DNA of 36,751 nt from an uncultured Acidimicrobiaceae bacterium (GCA_937868025.1 CALMLJ010000656.1:1-36751); one strand, 5' to 3'. Positions 16,838 through 26,088 are shown, counted from the stretch's first letter. The notes: a model not told the origin generated them from the letters alone. Made by a program: numbers and translations.

Positions 16838-17698
16838 ATGAGTATCGAAGCGCGCACGCTCCTCGACCGCACCGACCGCAATCGCGAGGCCACCAAGTTC
16901 CTCGTCGTGCCGCAGGTGCTCGCGACAGCGATCGTGGTGGGCGTCATCGTCGGTCTGGTGGCGACCTGGTGGATCGGTCTCGTCGCCGGGGTGCTGTCCG
17001 GTGTGATCGTCGCCGTCATCCTCCCCAAGTCGGCGCCGGCGGGGCTCGCGACCGTGTTCGCGGCCCGCCCCGCTCCCGAGCCGGAGTTCCCCCGCTACCA
17101 CAACCTCATGGAAGGGTTGTCGATCAGCTCGGGGTCGGTCATGCCGACGCTGCAGGTGATCGACGAGGCCCGCCCGAACCTCGCGGTCTACGGGCCGCCC
17201 GACGAGGGTGTGGTCATTGCCACGACCGGTCTGCTGGAGCAGCTCGACCGCGTCGAACTCGAGGGTGTGCTCGCCGAGGCGCTGGTGCGCCTCCGGAGCC
17301 ACGATGCCGAGCTGGGTGCGCAGGCAGCGATGCTGGTGTGCGGTCCACTGGTGCGCAACGGCCCGCGGCGTCCCGGTCGCCCGATGGGCTACGTCGCGTT
17401 CCTCGCCGGGTGGCGCGCCGGCCGGCTGCGACGGGTGCTCGGCGACCAGCGCGAGTTCCTGTCGGACCTGGGCGCGATCGACATGACCCGGTACCCTCCG
17501 GGCCTCGGTTCCGCGCTCGAGAAGATGGAGGCGCTCGGCACCGGCGTGGAGTCGGCGACGTGGGGCACGGCCCACCTGTGGCTCGCCGACCCGCTGGTCG
17601 AGGCGGCTGACACCGACACAACGGCGTACCAACTCTCTGCCCTGTTCGGGGGAGGGGCGCCGATCGACCAGCGCGCGTCGCTCATGGCGGAGCTGTAG
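16838..17698 (+). CDS. HtpX/M48 metalloprotease-like protein lacking the HEXXH motif
   Basis: This 286-residue protein has two N-terminal membrane helices (about 21-62) and an M48-like domain. NLMEGLSISSGSVMPTLQVID, the segment VVIATTGLLEQLDRVELEGVLA and REFLSDLGAIDMTRYPPGL (205-223) align well by eye with HtpX. Where HtpX has HELSH after GVLA, this protein has EALVR (residues 147-151, bases 17276-17290), so both zinc-binding histidines and the catalytic glutamate are gone. E206, equivalent to the third zinc ligand, remains. The frame is intact, so this looks like a maintained pseudo-protease rather than a decaying gene. It follows lemA with an AGGGGGACGG ribosome binding site. A regulatory or scaffold role with LemA is inference. 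Confidence 0.78.
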   Translation: MSIEARTLLDRTDRNREATKFLVVPQVLATAIVVGVIVGLVATWWIGLVAGVLSGVIVAVILPKSAPAGLATVFAARPAPEPEFPRYHNLMEGLSISSGSVMPTLQVIDEARPNLAVYGPPDEGVVIATTGLLEQLDRVELEGVLAEALVRLRSHDAELGAQAAMLVCGPLVRNGPRRPGRPMGYVAFLAGWRAGRLRRVLGDQREFLSDLGAIDMTRYPPGLGSALEKMEALGTGVESATWGTAHLWLADPLVEAADTDTTAYQLSALFGGGAPIDQRASLMAEL

Positions 17699-17714
17699 CC
17701 CTCCGTCATCGGAC

Positions 17715-17720
17715 TAGCCT
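17715..17720 (+). promoter_or_regulatory. Candidate -10 box for the DUF3048 lipoprotein gene
   Basis: TAGCCT ends 10 nt before the ATG at 17731. No ribosome binding site lies between them (CGCGGGCCTC), consistent with a near-leaderless transcript. Confidence 0.4.
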
Positions 17721-17730
17721 CGCGGGCCTC

Positions 17731-18825
17731 ATGTCTCGATCTCCTCGCAACCTCACGCTTCGATCGACCGCCTGCTGCGCCGTGGCTCTGCTCATGGCGA
17801 CGAGCTGTGGCGGCGACGACAAGAAGGCCGATCCTCCGGCCACGACGACCACGTCGACGTCGACCACGACCACCGAGGCGACTACGACCACGACCGCCGT
17901 GCCGGTAGTGGCGGCAACGGCGCCGTTGACCGGCCTGCCGATCGACGACGCCACTGCGGTCAAGCTCCTTCGTCCGGCGCTGGCGGTGAAGATCGACAAC
18001 TCGGTCGACGCGATGCCCCAGGAGGGCCTCAACCAGGCCGACATCGTCTTCGAGATCAAGGTGGAGGGCATCAGCCGGCTGATGGCGGTGTTCCACAGCC
18101 AGGACGCCGGTGAGATCGGCCCGACACGCTCGGCGCGCTACAGCGACCCGCCCATCCTGGCGCTCCTCGGCAAGCCGCTCTTCGGCTGGTCGGGGGCGAA
18201 CGAGGGTGTCGTGCGTGACGTGTACCGCAGCGAGTGGGTCGTCAACGTCAACTGGGACAAGCACCCCAAGGACTATTTCCGCAAGAAGGGCCGCAAGGCA
18301 CCGCACAACCTGTTCACGTCGACCGACAAGCTGTTCGCATACGCCGAACCCAACCAGGGTCCGCCGCTCAAGGTGTTCCAGTACCTCGGAGAGGGTGAGA
18401 CCAACGCCGGTGCGATCCCGATGCCGGGCGTGACCGAGAAGGTCGGCGACACGCCGTCGGCGTGGGTGTGGGACCCCGCCGGCAATCAGTGGCTCCGGTG
18501 GCAGTACAACAAGCGCGACCAGACCGAGGGCACCGGGCAGGCGAACGCGACGAACGTCGTGATCATGGAGATCCAGTACCGGGGCGGTTCCAAGACGCCG
18601 ACGGCGAAGACCGAGGGCACCGGCAAGGTGACGGTCCTCGGTGCGGGCGGCACCGCGGTCACCGGCACGTGGAACCGTCCGTCCCAGCTCGAGCCGATCA
18701 CGCTCACGGGCGCCGACGGCCAGCCGATCCGGCTGACCCCGGGGCGAACCTGGGTCGAGTTCACCGACGGTGCCACGGCGGCGCCGATGTCGCCCGAGGT
18801 CGCGGCCTCGATGCTGGCCGGCTGA
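17731..18825 (+). CDS. DUF3048 domain lipoprotein (YerB-like)
   Basis: This is a predicted surface lipoprotein of 364 residues. The signal peptide ends in a lipobox LLMATSC with C26 as the acylation site. A Thr-rich linker (about 34-60) leads to the DUF3048 domain, which begins LTGLPIDDATAVKLLRPALAVKIDNS. It contains GLNQADIVFEIKVEGISRLMAVFHS and GEIGPTRSARYSD. The function of DUF3048 proteins is not established; Bacillus YerB is a relative. It lies downstream of the lemA pair but has its own putative -10 box. Confidence 0.88.
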   Translation: MSRSPRNLTLRSTACCAVALLMATSCGGDDKKADPPATTTTSTSTTTTEATTTTTAVPVVAATAPLTGLPIDDATAVKLLRPALAVKIDNSVDAMPQEGLNQADIVFEIKVEGISRLMAVFHSQDAGEIGPTRSARYSDPPILALLGKPLFGWSGANEGVVRDVYRSEWVVNVNWDKHPKDYFRKKGRKAPHNLFTSTDKLFAYAEPNQGPPLKVFQYLGEGETNAGAIPMPGVTEKVGDTPSAWVWDPAGNQWLRWQYNKRDQTEGTGQANATNVVIMEIQYRGGSKTPTAKTEGTGKVTVLGAGGTAVTGTWNRPSQLEPITLTGADGQPIRLTPGRTWVEFTDGATAAPMSPEVAASMLAG

Positions 18826-18849
18826 TCGGTCGGGTCGGGTCGTTCGGCC

Positions 18850-18873
18850 GCGGTACTGGTGACGGCGTACCGC
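18850..18873. terminator. Hairpin between the DUF3048 gene and pdxS
   Basis: GCGGTAC (18850-18856) and GTACCGC (18867-18873) flank a 10-nt loop. No U-tract follows. It could end the upstream transcript or act as an operator for pdxST. Confidence 0.3.
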
Positions 18874-18907
18874 CGTTACTCGCTTCGGAGGGCCTCAGGC
18901 GGAGCGA

Positions 18908-18913
18908 TACACT
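18908..18913 (+). promoter_or_regulatory. Candidate -10 box for pdxST
   Basis: TACACT ends 6 nt before the pdxS ATG, and GGCGCC between them is not a ribosome binding site. This suggests a leaderless transcript. Confidence 0.4.
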
Positions 18914-18919
18914 GGCGCC

Positions 18920-19828
18920 ATGACTGATTCAGCCTCCCCGGTCGCTCCTTCGTCGCTTCGCGGCACCGTCCAGGTCAAGCGCGGCCTCGCCGAGATGCTG
19001 AAGGGTGGCGTCATCATGGACGTCGTCGACGCCGCACAGGCGCGGGTCGCCGAGGACGCCGGTGCGTGCGCCGTCATGGCCCTCGAGCGGGTGCCCTCCG
19101 ACATCCGCCGCGACGGCGGCGTCGCCCGCATGAGCGATCCGCAGATGATCGAGGAGATCAAGGCGGCGGTGACCATTCCGGTCATGGCCAAGGCCCGCAT
19201 CGGTCACTTCGCCGAGGCGCAGATCCTGCAGGCGCTCGGGGTCGACTACGTCGACGAGTCCGAGGTGCTGACCCCCGCGGATGAGACCCATCACATCGAC
19301 AAGTGGGCGTTCGACGTGCCGTTCGTGTGCGGTGCCACCAACCTGGGTGAGGCGCTCCGTCGCATCTCCGAGGGTGCGTGCATGATCCGCTCCAAGGGCG
19401 AAGCCGGCACGGGCAACATCGTCGAGGCGGTTCGTCACCTCCGCCAGATCCTCGGTGACATCCGCAAGATCACGCAGGCCGATCCCGCCGAGCTGTTCGA
19501 ATGGGCCAAGCAGTTGCAGGCCCCGCTCGGCCTCGTGCAGGAGATCCATGACACCGGGGTCCTGCCGGTCCCCATGTTCTGCGCCGGCGGCATTGCGACC
19601 CCGGCGGACGCCGCGCTCGTGATGCAGCTCGGCGCCCAGGCCGTGTTCGTCGGCTCGGGCATCTTCAAGAGCGAGCACCCCGACATCATGGCGAAGGCCG
19701 TGGTCGAGGCGACCACCAACTTCGACGACGCCGACATCTTGGTGAAGGTCAGCCGCGGGCTCGGCAAGTCGATGGCCGGCCTCGAGATCGGCGGCCTCGA
19801 GACGACGTTCGCCGATCGGGGCTGGTGA
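18920..19828 (+). CDS. pdxS: Pyridoxal 5'-phosphate synthase subunit PdxS
   Basis: PdxS condenses ribose 5-phosphate, glyceraldehyde 3-phosphate and ammonia to pyridoxal phosphate. It forms a dodecamer fed with ammonia by PdxT. The 302 residues are nearly textbook. [35 protein letters not shown] leads the barrel. [15 protein letters not shown] carries the Schiff-base lysine. [19 protein letters not shown] holds the second catalytic lysine and the Gly-rich phosphate loop. The ATG at 18920 lies 6 nt after a -10-like box. pdxT follows after 57 nt. Confidence 0.97.
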   Translation: MTDSASPVAPSSLRGTVQVKRGLAEMLKGGVIMDVVDAAQARVAEDAGACAVMALERVPSDIRRDGGVARMSDPQMIEEIKAAVTIPVMAKARIGHFAEAQILQALGVDYVDESEVLTPADETHHIDKWAFDVPFVCGATNLGEALRRISEGACMIRSKGEAGTGNIVEAVRHLRQILGDIRKITQADPAELFEWAKQLQAPLGLVQEIHDTGVLPVPMFCAGGIATPADAALVMQLGAQAVFVGSGIFKSEHPDIMAKAVVEATTNFDDADILVKVSRGLGKSMAGLEIGGLETTFADRGW

Positions 19829-19885
19829 GAGACCGTCGGCGAGTTCGCCGGAGGTACCGGAGCGTTAGTAGGGAGCGAAGCGACC

Positions 19886-20491
19886 GTGCCTAGCGAAGGT
19901 GGCCTCCGGCCATCGTTGATGATCGGGGTGCTGGCACTCCAGGGCGCCTTCGCTGCTCATCAACGCATGCTGGAAGGCCTCGGGGCCAGCACGATCGCGG
20001 TCCGGCAACCGAAGCACCTCGACGGTGTCGACGCGCTCGTGATCCCCGGTGGCGAGTCGACCACGATGTCGAAGCTGGCCGTCTCCACGGGTCTGTTCCA
20101 GCCGATCTCCGAGCGGCTCGCCGCCGGCATGCCAGCGTTCGGCACGTGCGCCGGAGCCATCATGCTGGCGAGCCACATCGCGGACGGGCGCGCCGACCAA
20201 CGCGACTTCGAGACACTCGACATCGACGTGCGGCGCAACGGGTACGGCCGCCAGATCGATTCGTTCGAAACCGAGATCGACGTCGACGGCCTGGATGCGC
20301 CGTTCCATGCGACGTTCATCCGGGCGCCGATCATCGAGCGCACGGGTGACGGTGTGCAGGTGTTGGCCGCTGTCGGCGACAATGCGGTGTTCGTACGCGC
20401 GGGGGCCGTCATGGCCACTACGTTCCATCCAGAGCTCGGTGCCGATGATCGCCTGCACCGTCTGTTCCTCGACGCGATCACCAGTTCGTAG
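19886..20491 (+). CDS. pdxT: Pyridoxal 5'-phosphate synthase glutaminase subunit PdxT
   Basis: PdxT hydrolyses glutamine and passes ammonia to PdxS. The class I glutaminase features are GGESTTMSKL (oxyanion loop), the nucleophile in FGTCAGAIML, and the His-Glu pair in TTFHPELGADDRLH. GTG 19886 has a GGGAG 10 nt upstream and gives 201 residues. ATG 19919 would give MIGVLALQGAF directly, the usual PdxT N-terminus (190 residues), but lacks a ribosome binding site. I cannot decide between them. Confidence 0.94.
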   Translation: MPSEGGLRPSLMIGVLALQGAFAAHQRMLEGLGASTIAVRQPKHLDGVDALVIPGGESTTMSKLAVSTGLFQPISERLAAGMPAFGTCAGAIMLASHIADGRADQRDFETLDIDVRRNGYGRQIDSFETEIDVDGLDAPFHATFIRAPIIERTGDGVQVLAAVGDNAVFVRAGAVMATTFHPELGADDRLHRLFLDAITSS

Positions 20492-20505
20492 AAGGAGACT
20501 CTTCC

Positions 20506-21255
20506 ATGTCGGGTCACTCCAAATGGGCAACGATCAAGCACAAGAAGGGCGCGACCGACAAGGCGCGCGGCAAGCAGTTCGCGAAGCTGATCAAGCAGGT
20601 CGAGGTTGCCGCTCGTGCCGGCGGGGGTGATCGGGAATCCAACCCGACGCTCCGCACGATGTTCCAGAAGGCGCGGGCCGCCTCGGTGCCGCTCGACACG
20701 ATCGAACGTGCCGTCAAGCGTGGCACCGGCGAGCTCGAGGGTGTCGAGTACCAGGAGGTCAACTACGAGGGCTACGCGCCCGGTGGTGTCGCCGTGTACG
20801 TCGAGGTGCTGACCGACAACCGCAACCGCACCGGCCCCGAGATGCGCTCGGTGTTCTCCAAGAACGGCGGCTCGATCGCCGAGCCGGGCGCGGTGGCGTG
20901 GCAGTTCGAGCGCAAGGGCATCGTCACGGTCGACGGCGCTGTCGACGAGGACGAACTGATGGAGGCGGCGCTCGAGGCGGGCGCCGAGGACATCTCCCGC
21001 GACGCCGAGAACAACTGGCATGTTGTGGCCGACGGTTCGGCCACCCACGAGGTGTCGTCTGCGCTCGAGGCCGCCGGATACGCGGTCATGTCGGCGGAGC
21101 TGACGATGATCCCGTCGTCGCTCATCACCATCGACAGCCTCGAGACCGCCAAGGCCATCCTCAAGGTCATCGAGGCGCTCGACGACCACGACGATGTCCA
21201 GGAGGTCTACGCCAACTTCGACATCCCCGACGCCCTGATGGCCGAGCTTGACTAG
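20506..21255 (+). CDS. yebC: YebC/TACO1 family protein
   Basis: The 249-residue protein starts MSGHSKWATIKHKKGATDKARGKQFAKLIKQVE, the family hallmark, followed by NPTLRTMFQKARAASVPLDTIERAVKRGTG. YebC proteins have been described as transcription regulators, and more recently some as translation factors that relieve ribosome stalling. The sequence does not separate these roles. A clear GAAGGAG precedes the ATG, 15 nt after pdxT. The location upstream of ruvC is widely conserved among bacteria, though two other units intervene here. Confidence 0.94.
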   Translation: MSGHSKWATIKHKKGATDKARGKQFAKLIKQVEVAARAGGGDRESNPTLRTMFQKARAASVPLDTIERAVKRGTGELEGVEYQEVNYEGYAPGGVAVYVEVLTDNRNRTGPEMRSVFSKNGGSIAEPGAVAWQFERKGIVTVDGAVDEDELMEAALEAGAEDISRDAENNWHVVADGSATHEVSSALEAAGYAVMSAELTMIPSSLITIDSLETAKAILKVIEALDDHDDVQEVYANFDIPDALMAELD

Positions 21256-21778
21256 TCAGCCGGGCGGGGAAGCGGCGCCGGCGCTGGACGGGGGCCCCGA
21301 CGATCCGGGCAACCCACCGGTGCTCCGCGTCGGCGACCGTGCGCCGGTGTTCGAGCTCGACGGCATCGATGGTTCGACGGGGGAGCGGCGTCACTTCACG
21401 AGCGGCGAGTTCGCCGGCGCGCCGTTGATCGTGGCGTTCTATCCGGCCGACAACACGCCGGTGTGCACCGAGCAGTTGCTGAGCTACACGGCCAACATCG
21501 GGCTCCTCGACCGTGACGGCATCCAGCTCGTGGCGATCAGCCCGCAGGATCCCGAGAGCCACCAGCTGTTCGCCAAGGCGCACGGCGGGTTCGCGTTCCC
21601 GATGTTGAGCGACGTCGACAAGTCGGTCGGCCGGGCGTTCGGCATCCTCGGTCTGCTCGACCTCTATCGCCGCTCGACGTTCGTCATCGACGCCGACGGT
21701 GTTGTGGTCGGGGCGCACCGCTCGATCGGGCCGGGCAGCGGCTTCCGTCCGCTCCAGGAACTCGTCGCCGAAGCGTGA
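21248..21778 (+). CDS. bcp: Peroxiredoxin, Bcp/AhpC-TSA type
   Basis: This is a predicted thiol peroxidase of 176 residues that reduces hydroperoxides in the cytoplasm. The peroxidatic cysteine is C73 in YPADNTPVCTEQ. No second cysteine is seen, so it is 1-Cys-like and would need an external thiol, possibly mycothiol. The TTG start at 21248 lies inside the last codons of yebC (8-nt overlap), so it is probably translationally coupled. The first 22 residues are a Gly/Pro-rich extension before LRVGDRAPVFELDG. The next in-frame GTG would be too far downstream for a complete fold. Confidence 0.87.
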   Translation: MTSQPGGEAAPALDGGPDDPGNPPVLRVGDRAPVFELDGIDGSTGERRHFTSGEFAGAPLIVAFYPADNTPVCTEQLLSYTANIGLLDRDGIQLVAISPQDPESHQLFAKAHGGFAFPMLSDVDKSVGRAFGILGLLDLYRRSTFVIDADGVVVGAHRSIGPGSGFRPLQELVAEA

Positions 21779-21807
21779 GCACGTAGCGCCGTCGCCGTCG
21801 GTGCGGC

Positions 21808-22632
21808 CTACACCTCGTTGGCGACGCCGAGGAGGCGGGCCCGGGTGACCGAGCGGACGCCGCGACTGAGGCTGACGATGGCGATGACCCAGGCGACGAG
21901 GCCGACGTAGAACCCTGAGACCTGGGCGCCGAACAAGGCTCCCGAGCTCTGGCCGTAGGCGATCATGATCAGCGGCAGCGACACGAGGCCGGAGGCCTGC
22001 TGCGCAGCCGCGGTCGACTTCACCCGTGCCGAGAGGCGCAGCACGAGCGACAGCGTGAACGCCAGGAACGGCGGGATGACCCAGAACATCAGGATCCACC
22101 ACTGCGCCGTCGGGAAGAACCAGCCGCCGACCTCGGGACCGGCGATCACGTTCACGAGCACCGAGTACAGGCCGAACCCGACGATCGTCGTCAGGTAGCC
22201 GGGGACGAGACTGGCGATGAGCTTGCCGAGGTAGATCTCGCGGGCCGAGGCGGGGGAGTGGGCGAGGAACTCGCCGGTGCCCCGCTCGCGTTCGCCGACG
22301 ATGGTCGCAGCGCCGACCGCCGTCGAGATCGTCAGGGGGACGACCACCGCAACGGGGGCGAACAGGAACACCGCGAGCGCGAAGCTCGTCTTGCCCTCGG
22401 GCGTGGTCCCTCTGATCTGGGACTGCGCCGCCTTGGGCAGCACCTTCAGGGTGTTGGAGATCTGGTTGACGATCTCGACGTTGCCGATCTTGGTGATCGT
22501 GAGCAGCAGGATGGCGGGCACGACCAGGAAGAACAGTGCCCCCAATGCGACCATCGGGACCCAGTAGTCCTTGGCCTGCGCAAGCTGCTTGAGGTCGGTG
22601 CGGGCGACGATCCACATGCGTTTCCAGTTCAT
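21808..22632 (-). CDS. ABC transporter permease (ABC-2/NatB-like)
   Basis: This 274-residue protein is the membrane subunit of an exporter. It starts MNWKRMWIVARTDLKQLAQAKDYWVP, typical of ABC-2 type permeases, and has about six hydrophobic segments, including LGALFFLVVPAILLLTI and YLTTIVGFGLYSVLVNVI. GERERGTGEFLAHSP is the conserved cytoplasmic coupling motif. The ATG at 22632 follows GAGGAGG and overlaps the stop of the upstream ATPase gene by 4 nt. The substrate is unknown. It converges with bcp, leaving 29 nt that show no clear terminator. Confidence 0.88.
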   Translation of the reverse strand: MNWKRMWIVARTDLKQLAQAKDYWVPMVALGALFFLVVPAILLLTITKIGNVEIVNQISNTLKVLPKAAQSQIRGTTPEGKTSFALAVFLFAPVAVVVPLTISTAVGAATIVGERERGTGEFLAHSPASAREIYLGKLIASLVPGYLTTIVGFGLYSVLVNVIAGPEVGGWFFPTAQWWILMFWVIPPFLAFTLSLVLRLSARVKSTAAAQQASGLVSLPLIMIAYGQSSGALFGAQVSGFYVGLVAWVIAIVSLSRGVRSVTRARLLGVANEV

Positions 22633-23699
22633 GCGCTGACCTCCTCGTGGCCGGCCCCCACCGTTTCGGTCGTCGAAACGCCCGCTGAGCGGGCGTTGGC
22701 GCGACCGAAACCCTGAGGATCGGGGGTGTCGAGGGTCGGGAGTGGACGCCCGGCAAGGAGTTCGGTTCGCTCCCGACGTACGGCGAAGTAGAGGTCCTCG
22801 AGGGTGGGGACGTGGGGCTCGACGCGGGTGAGGCGTACCCCGTCGCGGGCGAGGCTCAGCACGAGGTCGGGCACTCGGCCGAAGCCGTCGAGTTCGATGC
22901 GGGCCACGTCGGTGCGGTCGTAGCCGATGACCCCGGTCATGTGGGCGAGGCGGTCGAGCTGGTCGGGTGCCTCGGCGTCGAGCACGACCATTGCCGCCGG
23001 CAGGTAGCGCTCCGTGAGCTCGTCGGGGGTGCCGGTGCACAGCGCATGGCCCGCTTCCATCACCACGATGTGGTCGGCGAGGCCTTCCGCCTCGGCCAAC
23101 AGGTGGGTGCACATCACGACGGTCTTACCGTCGTTCGTCATCTCGCGGATCAGGTCGAGGACGGCCTGCGAGCTCTCGGGATCGAGGCCCGACGTAGGCT
23201 CGTCGAAGAGCAGGAGATCGGGATCGTGGAGCGTCGATCGGGACAGGGCCAGGCGGGTCTTCATGCCGGTCGAGTAGCCGCCGACCTGGTGGTCGAGGGC
23301 ATCTGCGATGCCGAACCGCTCGGCGGCAGCGACGATCTTCTGGCGCAGTCCGGCGGCTGGCACGTCGTAGAGCTGCGCGGAGTAGAGGAGGTTGTCGTAG
23401 CCCGAGAGCCGGTCGTAGAGCGCCGGCTTGGCGGAGACGACGCCGCAACGGGGCCGCACCTGGTCGCCCTCGCCGCGGGGATCGGTGCCGAACACGGAGA
23501 TGTCGCCGGTCTTCGGCGAGAGGGCCCCGGTGATCGATCGGATGGCGGTCGTCTTTCCGGCGCCATTGGGTCCGAGGAGCACCGTGATGCGCCGGGCCGG
23601 CACGTCGAAGGTGAGGTCGTCGAGCGCCTGGACGTCGCCGAATCGGTGGCCCACGCCGCGAAGCGACACCGTGGGAGGGAGTGCGGTCTGGTCAGCCAT
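22629..23699 (-). CDS. ABC transporter ATP-binding protein
   Basis: This is the ATPase partner of the permease, 356 residues. Walker A is LLGPNGAGKTTAIR, the signature is YSTGMKTRLALSRS, and Walker B is LLLFDEPTSGLD. The H-loop histidine is in VVMCTHLLAEAEGLADH. Residues about 240-340 form a C-terminal regulatory region common in drug and Na+ exporters. It is divergent from ruvC; the 95-nt gap should carry both promoters. Confidence 0.92.
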   Translation of the reverse strand: MADQTALPPTVSLRGVGHRFGDVQALDDLTFDVPARRITVLLGPNGAGKTTAIRSITGALSPKTGDISVFGTDPRGEGDQVRPRCGVVSAKPALYDRLSGYDNLLYSAQLYDVPAAGLRQKIVAAAERFGIADALDHQVGGYSTGMKTRLALSRSTLHDPDLLLFDEPTSGLDPESSQAVLDLIREMTNDGKTVVMCTHLLAEAEGLADHIVVMEAGHALCTGTPDELTERYLPAAMVVLDAEAPDQLDRLAHMTGVIGYDRTDVARIELDGFGRVPDLVLSLARDGVRLTRVEPHVPTLEDLYFAVRRERTELLAGRPLPTLDTPDPQGFGRANARSAGVSTTETVGAGHEEVSA

Positions 23700-23781
23700 T
23701 TGGAGAGCTATCGGCCGTTTCCGGGTCGGACCTGACCCGTTTCGCTGTGATGGGTCACATTCCCCCGGGCTCCAGGTCGAC

Positions 23782-23787
23782 TAGCCT
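23782..23787 (+). promoter_or_regulatory. Candidate -10 box for ruvCAB
   Basis: TAGCCT ends 7 nt before the GTG start of ruvC. CGTACAG between them is not a ribosome binding site. A -35 is not clear. Confidence 0.45.
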
Positions 23788-23794
23788 CGTACAG

Positions 23795-24286
23795 GTGTTC
23801 GTCCTCGGGATCGATCCGGGCCTGTCCCGCTGCGGCTACTGCGTCCTGTCGGTGGGCCCTCGCGGCCGCTCCCGGGCGGTGGCGGTCGGTGTGCTCACGA
23901 CACCCGTCGACCTCAGCACCCCCAAGCGCCTCGCGATCCTGCAGCGCGATGTGCGCGAGCTCCTCGACGACTACCCGCCGAGCGCCGTCGCCATCGAGCG
24001 GGTGCTGTTCCAGGTGAACGTGAGCACGGCGATGTCGGTCGGCCAGGCCTCGGGCATCGTGATGGCCGAGGCGGCGGGCCGCGGGTGCGACGTGATCGAG
24101 TATTCCCCCAACCAGGTGAAGGAAGCGGTGGCCGGCTACGGCTCCGCCGACAAGGAGCAGATGCAGGAGATGGTTCGCCGACTGTTGGGTCACAGCGCGG
24201 TGCTGCGTCCCGCCGATGCCGCTGATGCCGCGGCCGTGGCCCTCTGCCACGTCGCCTACGCACCGTCCATGGTGACCGTCCGATGA
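23795..24286 (+). CDS. ruvC: Holliday junction resolvase RuvC
   Basis: RuvC cuts Holliday junctions symmetrically, guided by RuvAB. The 163 residues carry the acidic active site: D7 in LGIDPGL, the Glu in VAIERVLFQVN, and the C-terminal DAADAAAVALCH aspartates. GTG 23795 gives the standard N-terminus VFVLGIDPGLSRCGY. Upstream in-frame codons extend into the divergent promoter region and are not used. ruvA starts 10 nt after the stop. Confidence 0.96.
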   Translation: MFVLGIDPGLSRCGYCVLSVGPRGRSRAVAVGVLTTPVDLSTPKRLAILQRDVRELLDDYPPSAVAIERVLFQVNVSTAMSVGQASGIVMAEAAGRGCDVIEYSPNQVKEAVAGYGSADKEQMQEMVRRLLGHSAVLRPADAADAAAVALCHVAYAPSMVTVR

Positions 24287-24296
24287 GGGGGCGCCG

Positions 24297-24908
24297 ATGA
24301 TCGGCTCGCTGAGGGGCACGTTGCTCGACCGCACCGGTACCGATGTCACCGTCGAGGTCGGCGGCATGGGCTACCGGATGTCGACCACCCCGGCCACGAG
24401 CGGTGCGCTCGGCGTCGAGGGCTCCGAGGTCTTCGTGTGGGTGCACCACCACATCCGCGAGGACGCCCAGACCCTGTACGGGTTCGCAGGTCGCGAGGAA
24501 CGCGATGTGTTCGAGACCCTCATCGGCACGCACGGCGTCGGCCCGGCGCTGGGTCTCGCGATCTTGTCGACGCACTCGCCGCGGGCGCTCCGCCTCGCCA
24601 TCGCGACCGACGACGTGTCGGCGCTCTGCCTGGTGCCGGGCGTCGGGCGCAAGACGGCGCAACGCCTGCTCGTCGAGCTGAAGTCACGCCTCGACGGGTC
24701 GGGCGACGTCGACCTCCGGGCGCTCGCCGCCGACGGTGCGTCGCCGTCGGCTGCCACCGGCCCCTCGGCCCACGCCGACGTTCGCGACGCCCTGGTCGGC
24801 CTCGGTTACGGCAACGAGGAGATCGCCGGCGTCGTCGGCCAACTGCCGCTCGACGGCGACGCCTCCGACCTGTTGCGACAGGCCCTGCAGAAGCTCGCGG
24901 TCGCGTGA
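24297..24908 (+). CDS. ruvA: Holliday junction branch migration protein RuvA
   Basis: RuvA binds the four-way junction as a tetramer and loads RuvB. The 203 residues start [12 protein letters not shown], the usual OB-fold beginning. Helix-hairpin-helix motifs follow ([17 protein letters not shown] and [18 protein letters not shown]), and a C-terminal RuvB-binding domain ([17 protein letters not shown]) closes the protein after a short acidic/Ser-Ala linker. It sits between ruvC and ruvB with gaps of 10 nt each. Confidence 0.97.
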   Translation: MIGSLRGTLLDRTGTDVTVEVGGMGYRMSTTPATSGALGVEGSEVFVWVHHHIREDAQTLYGFAGREERDVFETLIGTHGVGPALGLAILSTHSPRALRLAIATDDVSALCLVPGVGRKTAQRLLVELKSRLDGSGDVDLRALAADGASPSAATGPSAHADVRDALVGLGYGNEEIAGVVGQLPLDGDASDLLRQALQKLAVA

Positions 24909-24918
24909 GGGGGCTCGC

Positions 24919-26004
24919 GTGAGAGACGAACTCCTCGACCCCGAGTTCAACTCGCTCGACGCGGTGGTTGCCGACGGCCTCGACGTGCGCGACGTCGACG
25001 GTCAAGCGGCGATCGACGCCGCCAACCTTCGGCCCCGCGACCTCGACGAGTTCGTCGGTCAGGCCGAGCTCAAGCACCGCCTGCGCATCATCCTCGAAGC
25101 GGCGCGCCGCCGAGGCCAAGCGGCCGATCACCTGCTGTTCGCCGGTCCGCCCGGTCTCGGCAAGACCACCCTCGCCGGCATCGTCGCCAACGAGATGGGG
25201 GTGCACCTCCACGTCACGTCGGGTCCGACGCTCGAACGCGCCGGCGACCTCGCCGCCATCCTCACCAAGCTCGGTGAGGGCGACGTGTTGTTCATCGACG
25301 AGATCCACCGGCTGAGCCGCACCGTCGAAGAGGTGTTGTACCCGGCGGTGGAGGACTTCCAGCTCGACATCGTGCTGGGCAAGGGTCCCGCAGCCCGTTC
25401 GATCCGGCTCGACCTTCCCCGGTTCACCCTCGTCGGGGCGACCACCCGCACGGGTCTCATCACCGGTCCGCTTCGTGACCGCTTCGGCCTCGTTGCCCGC
25501 CTCGAGTTCTACGACGTCGCCGACCTCGAGTCCATCGTGAGGCGTGCGGCCGGCATCGTCGCCGCCGACATCGACGCCGGAGGCGCCCATGAGATCGCCC
25601 GACGCAGCCGTGGCACTCCTCGCATCGCCAACCGTCTGTTGCGCCGGGTGCGTGACTACGCCGAGGTCGAGGCCGACACCCGCATCGACCGCGAGGTCGC
25701 CTCCGACGGCCTGGCCGTGTTCGGCGTCGACGAGCTCGGCCTCGACAAGGTCGACCGCGCCGTACTCACCGCGCTGTGCGACCTGTTCGGTGGTGGTCCG
25801 GTCGGGCTCAGCACCCTGGCCATCGCCGTTGCCGAGCCCACCGAGACGGTCGAGGACGTGTACGAGCCGTTCCTCATCCAGCAGGGCCTGCTCATGCGGA
25901 CGCCCCGCGGCCGGGTTGCCACGCCGGCCGCCTGGCGACACATCGGCCTCGTGCCGCCCCCGTCGGCGTCGGCCAGCGCTGCCGACCCCAGCCTCTTCGA
26001 CTGA
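24919..26004 (+). CDS. ruvB: Holliday junction branch migration helicase RuvB
   Basis: RuvB is the AAA+ hexameric motor that drives branch migration. The 361 residues contain [16 protein letters not shown], Walker [11 protein letters not shown], Walker [10 protein letters not shown], sensor 1 GATTRTG, the arginine finger region GPLRDRFGL, and a C-terminal winged-helix DNA-binding domain ending in [14 protein letters not shown] 24919 follows GAGGGGG. Upstream codons overlap ruvA and are not used. A short Ser/Ala-rich tail closes the protein. Confidence 0.97.
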   Translation: MRDELLDPEFNSLDAVVADGLDVRDVDGQAAIDAANLRPRDLDEFVGQAELKHRLRIILEAARRRGQAADHLLFAGPPGLGKTTLAGIVANEMGVHLHVTSGPTLERAGDLAAILTKLGEGDVLFIDEIHRLSRTVEEVLYPAVEDFQLDIVLGKGPAARSIRLDLPRFTLVGATTRTGLITGPLRDRFGLVARLEFYDVADLESIVRRAAGIVAADIDAGGAHEIARRSRGTPRIANRLLRRVRDYAEVEADTRIDREVASDGLAVFGVDELGLDKVDRAVLTALCDLFGGGPVGLSTLAIAVAEPTETVEDVYEPFLIQQGLLMRTPRGRVATPAAWRHIGLVPPPSASASAADPSLFD

Positions 26005-26088
26005 CCCGATCGCCGGACTTTCGTACTGCGAGGAGTGCCGCCGATGGCGCGTCTCGCAGCACAAGACCCCTCTGGGGTGGCTGGGACG

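Noticed and set aside
14827..18825. Integrated mobile island between pimA and pdxS
   Set aside because: There is no integrase, transposase, attachment-site duplication or obvious composition change, and lemA and DUF3048 genes are ordinary chromosomal families. Only the HNH gene and repeats look mobile.
18826..18919. Riboswitch upstream of pdxS
   Set aside because: The gap is only 94 nt, one short hairpin is seen, and the -10 box lies 6 nt before the ATG, leaving no leader for a riboswitch.
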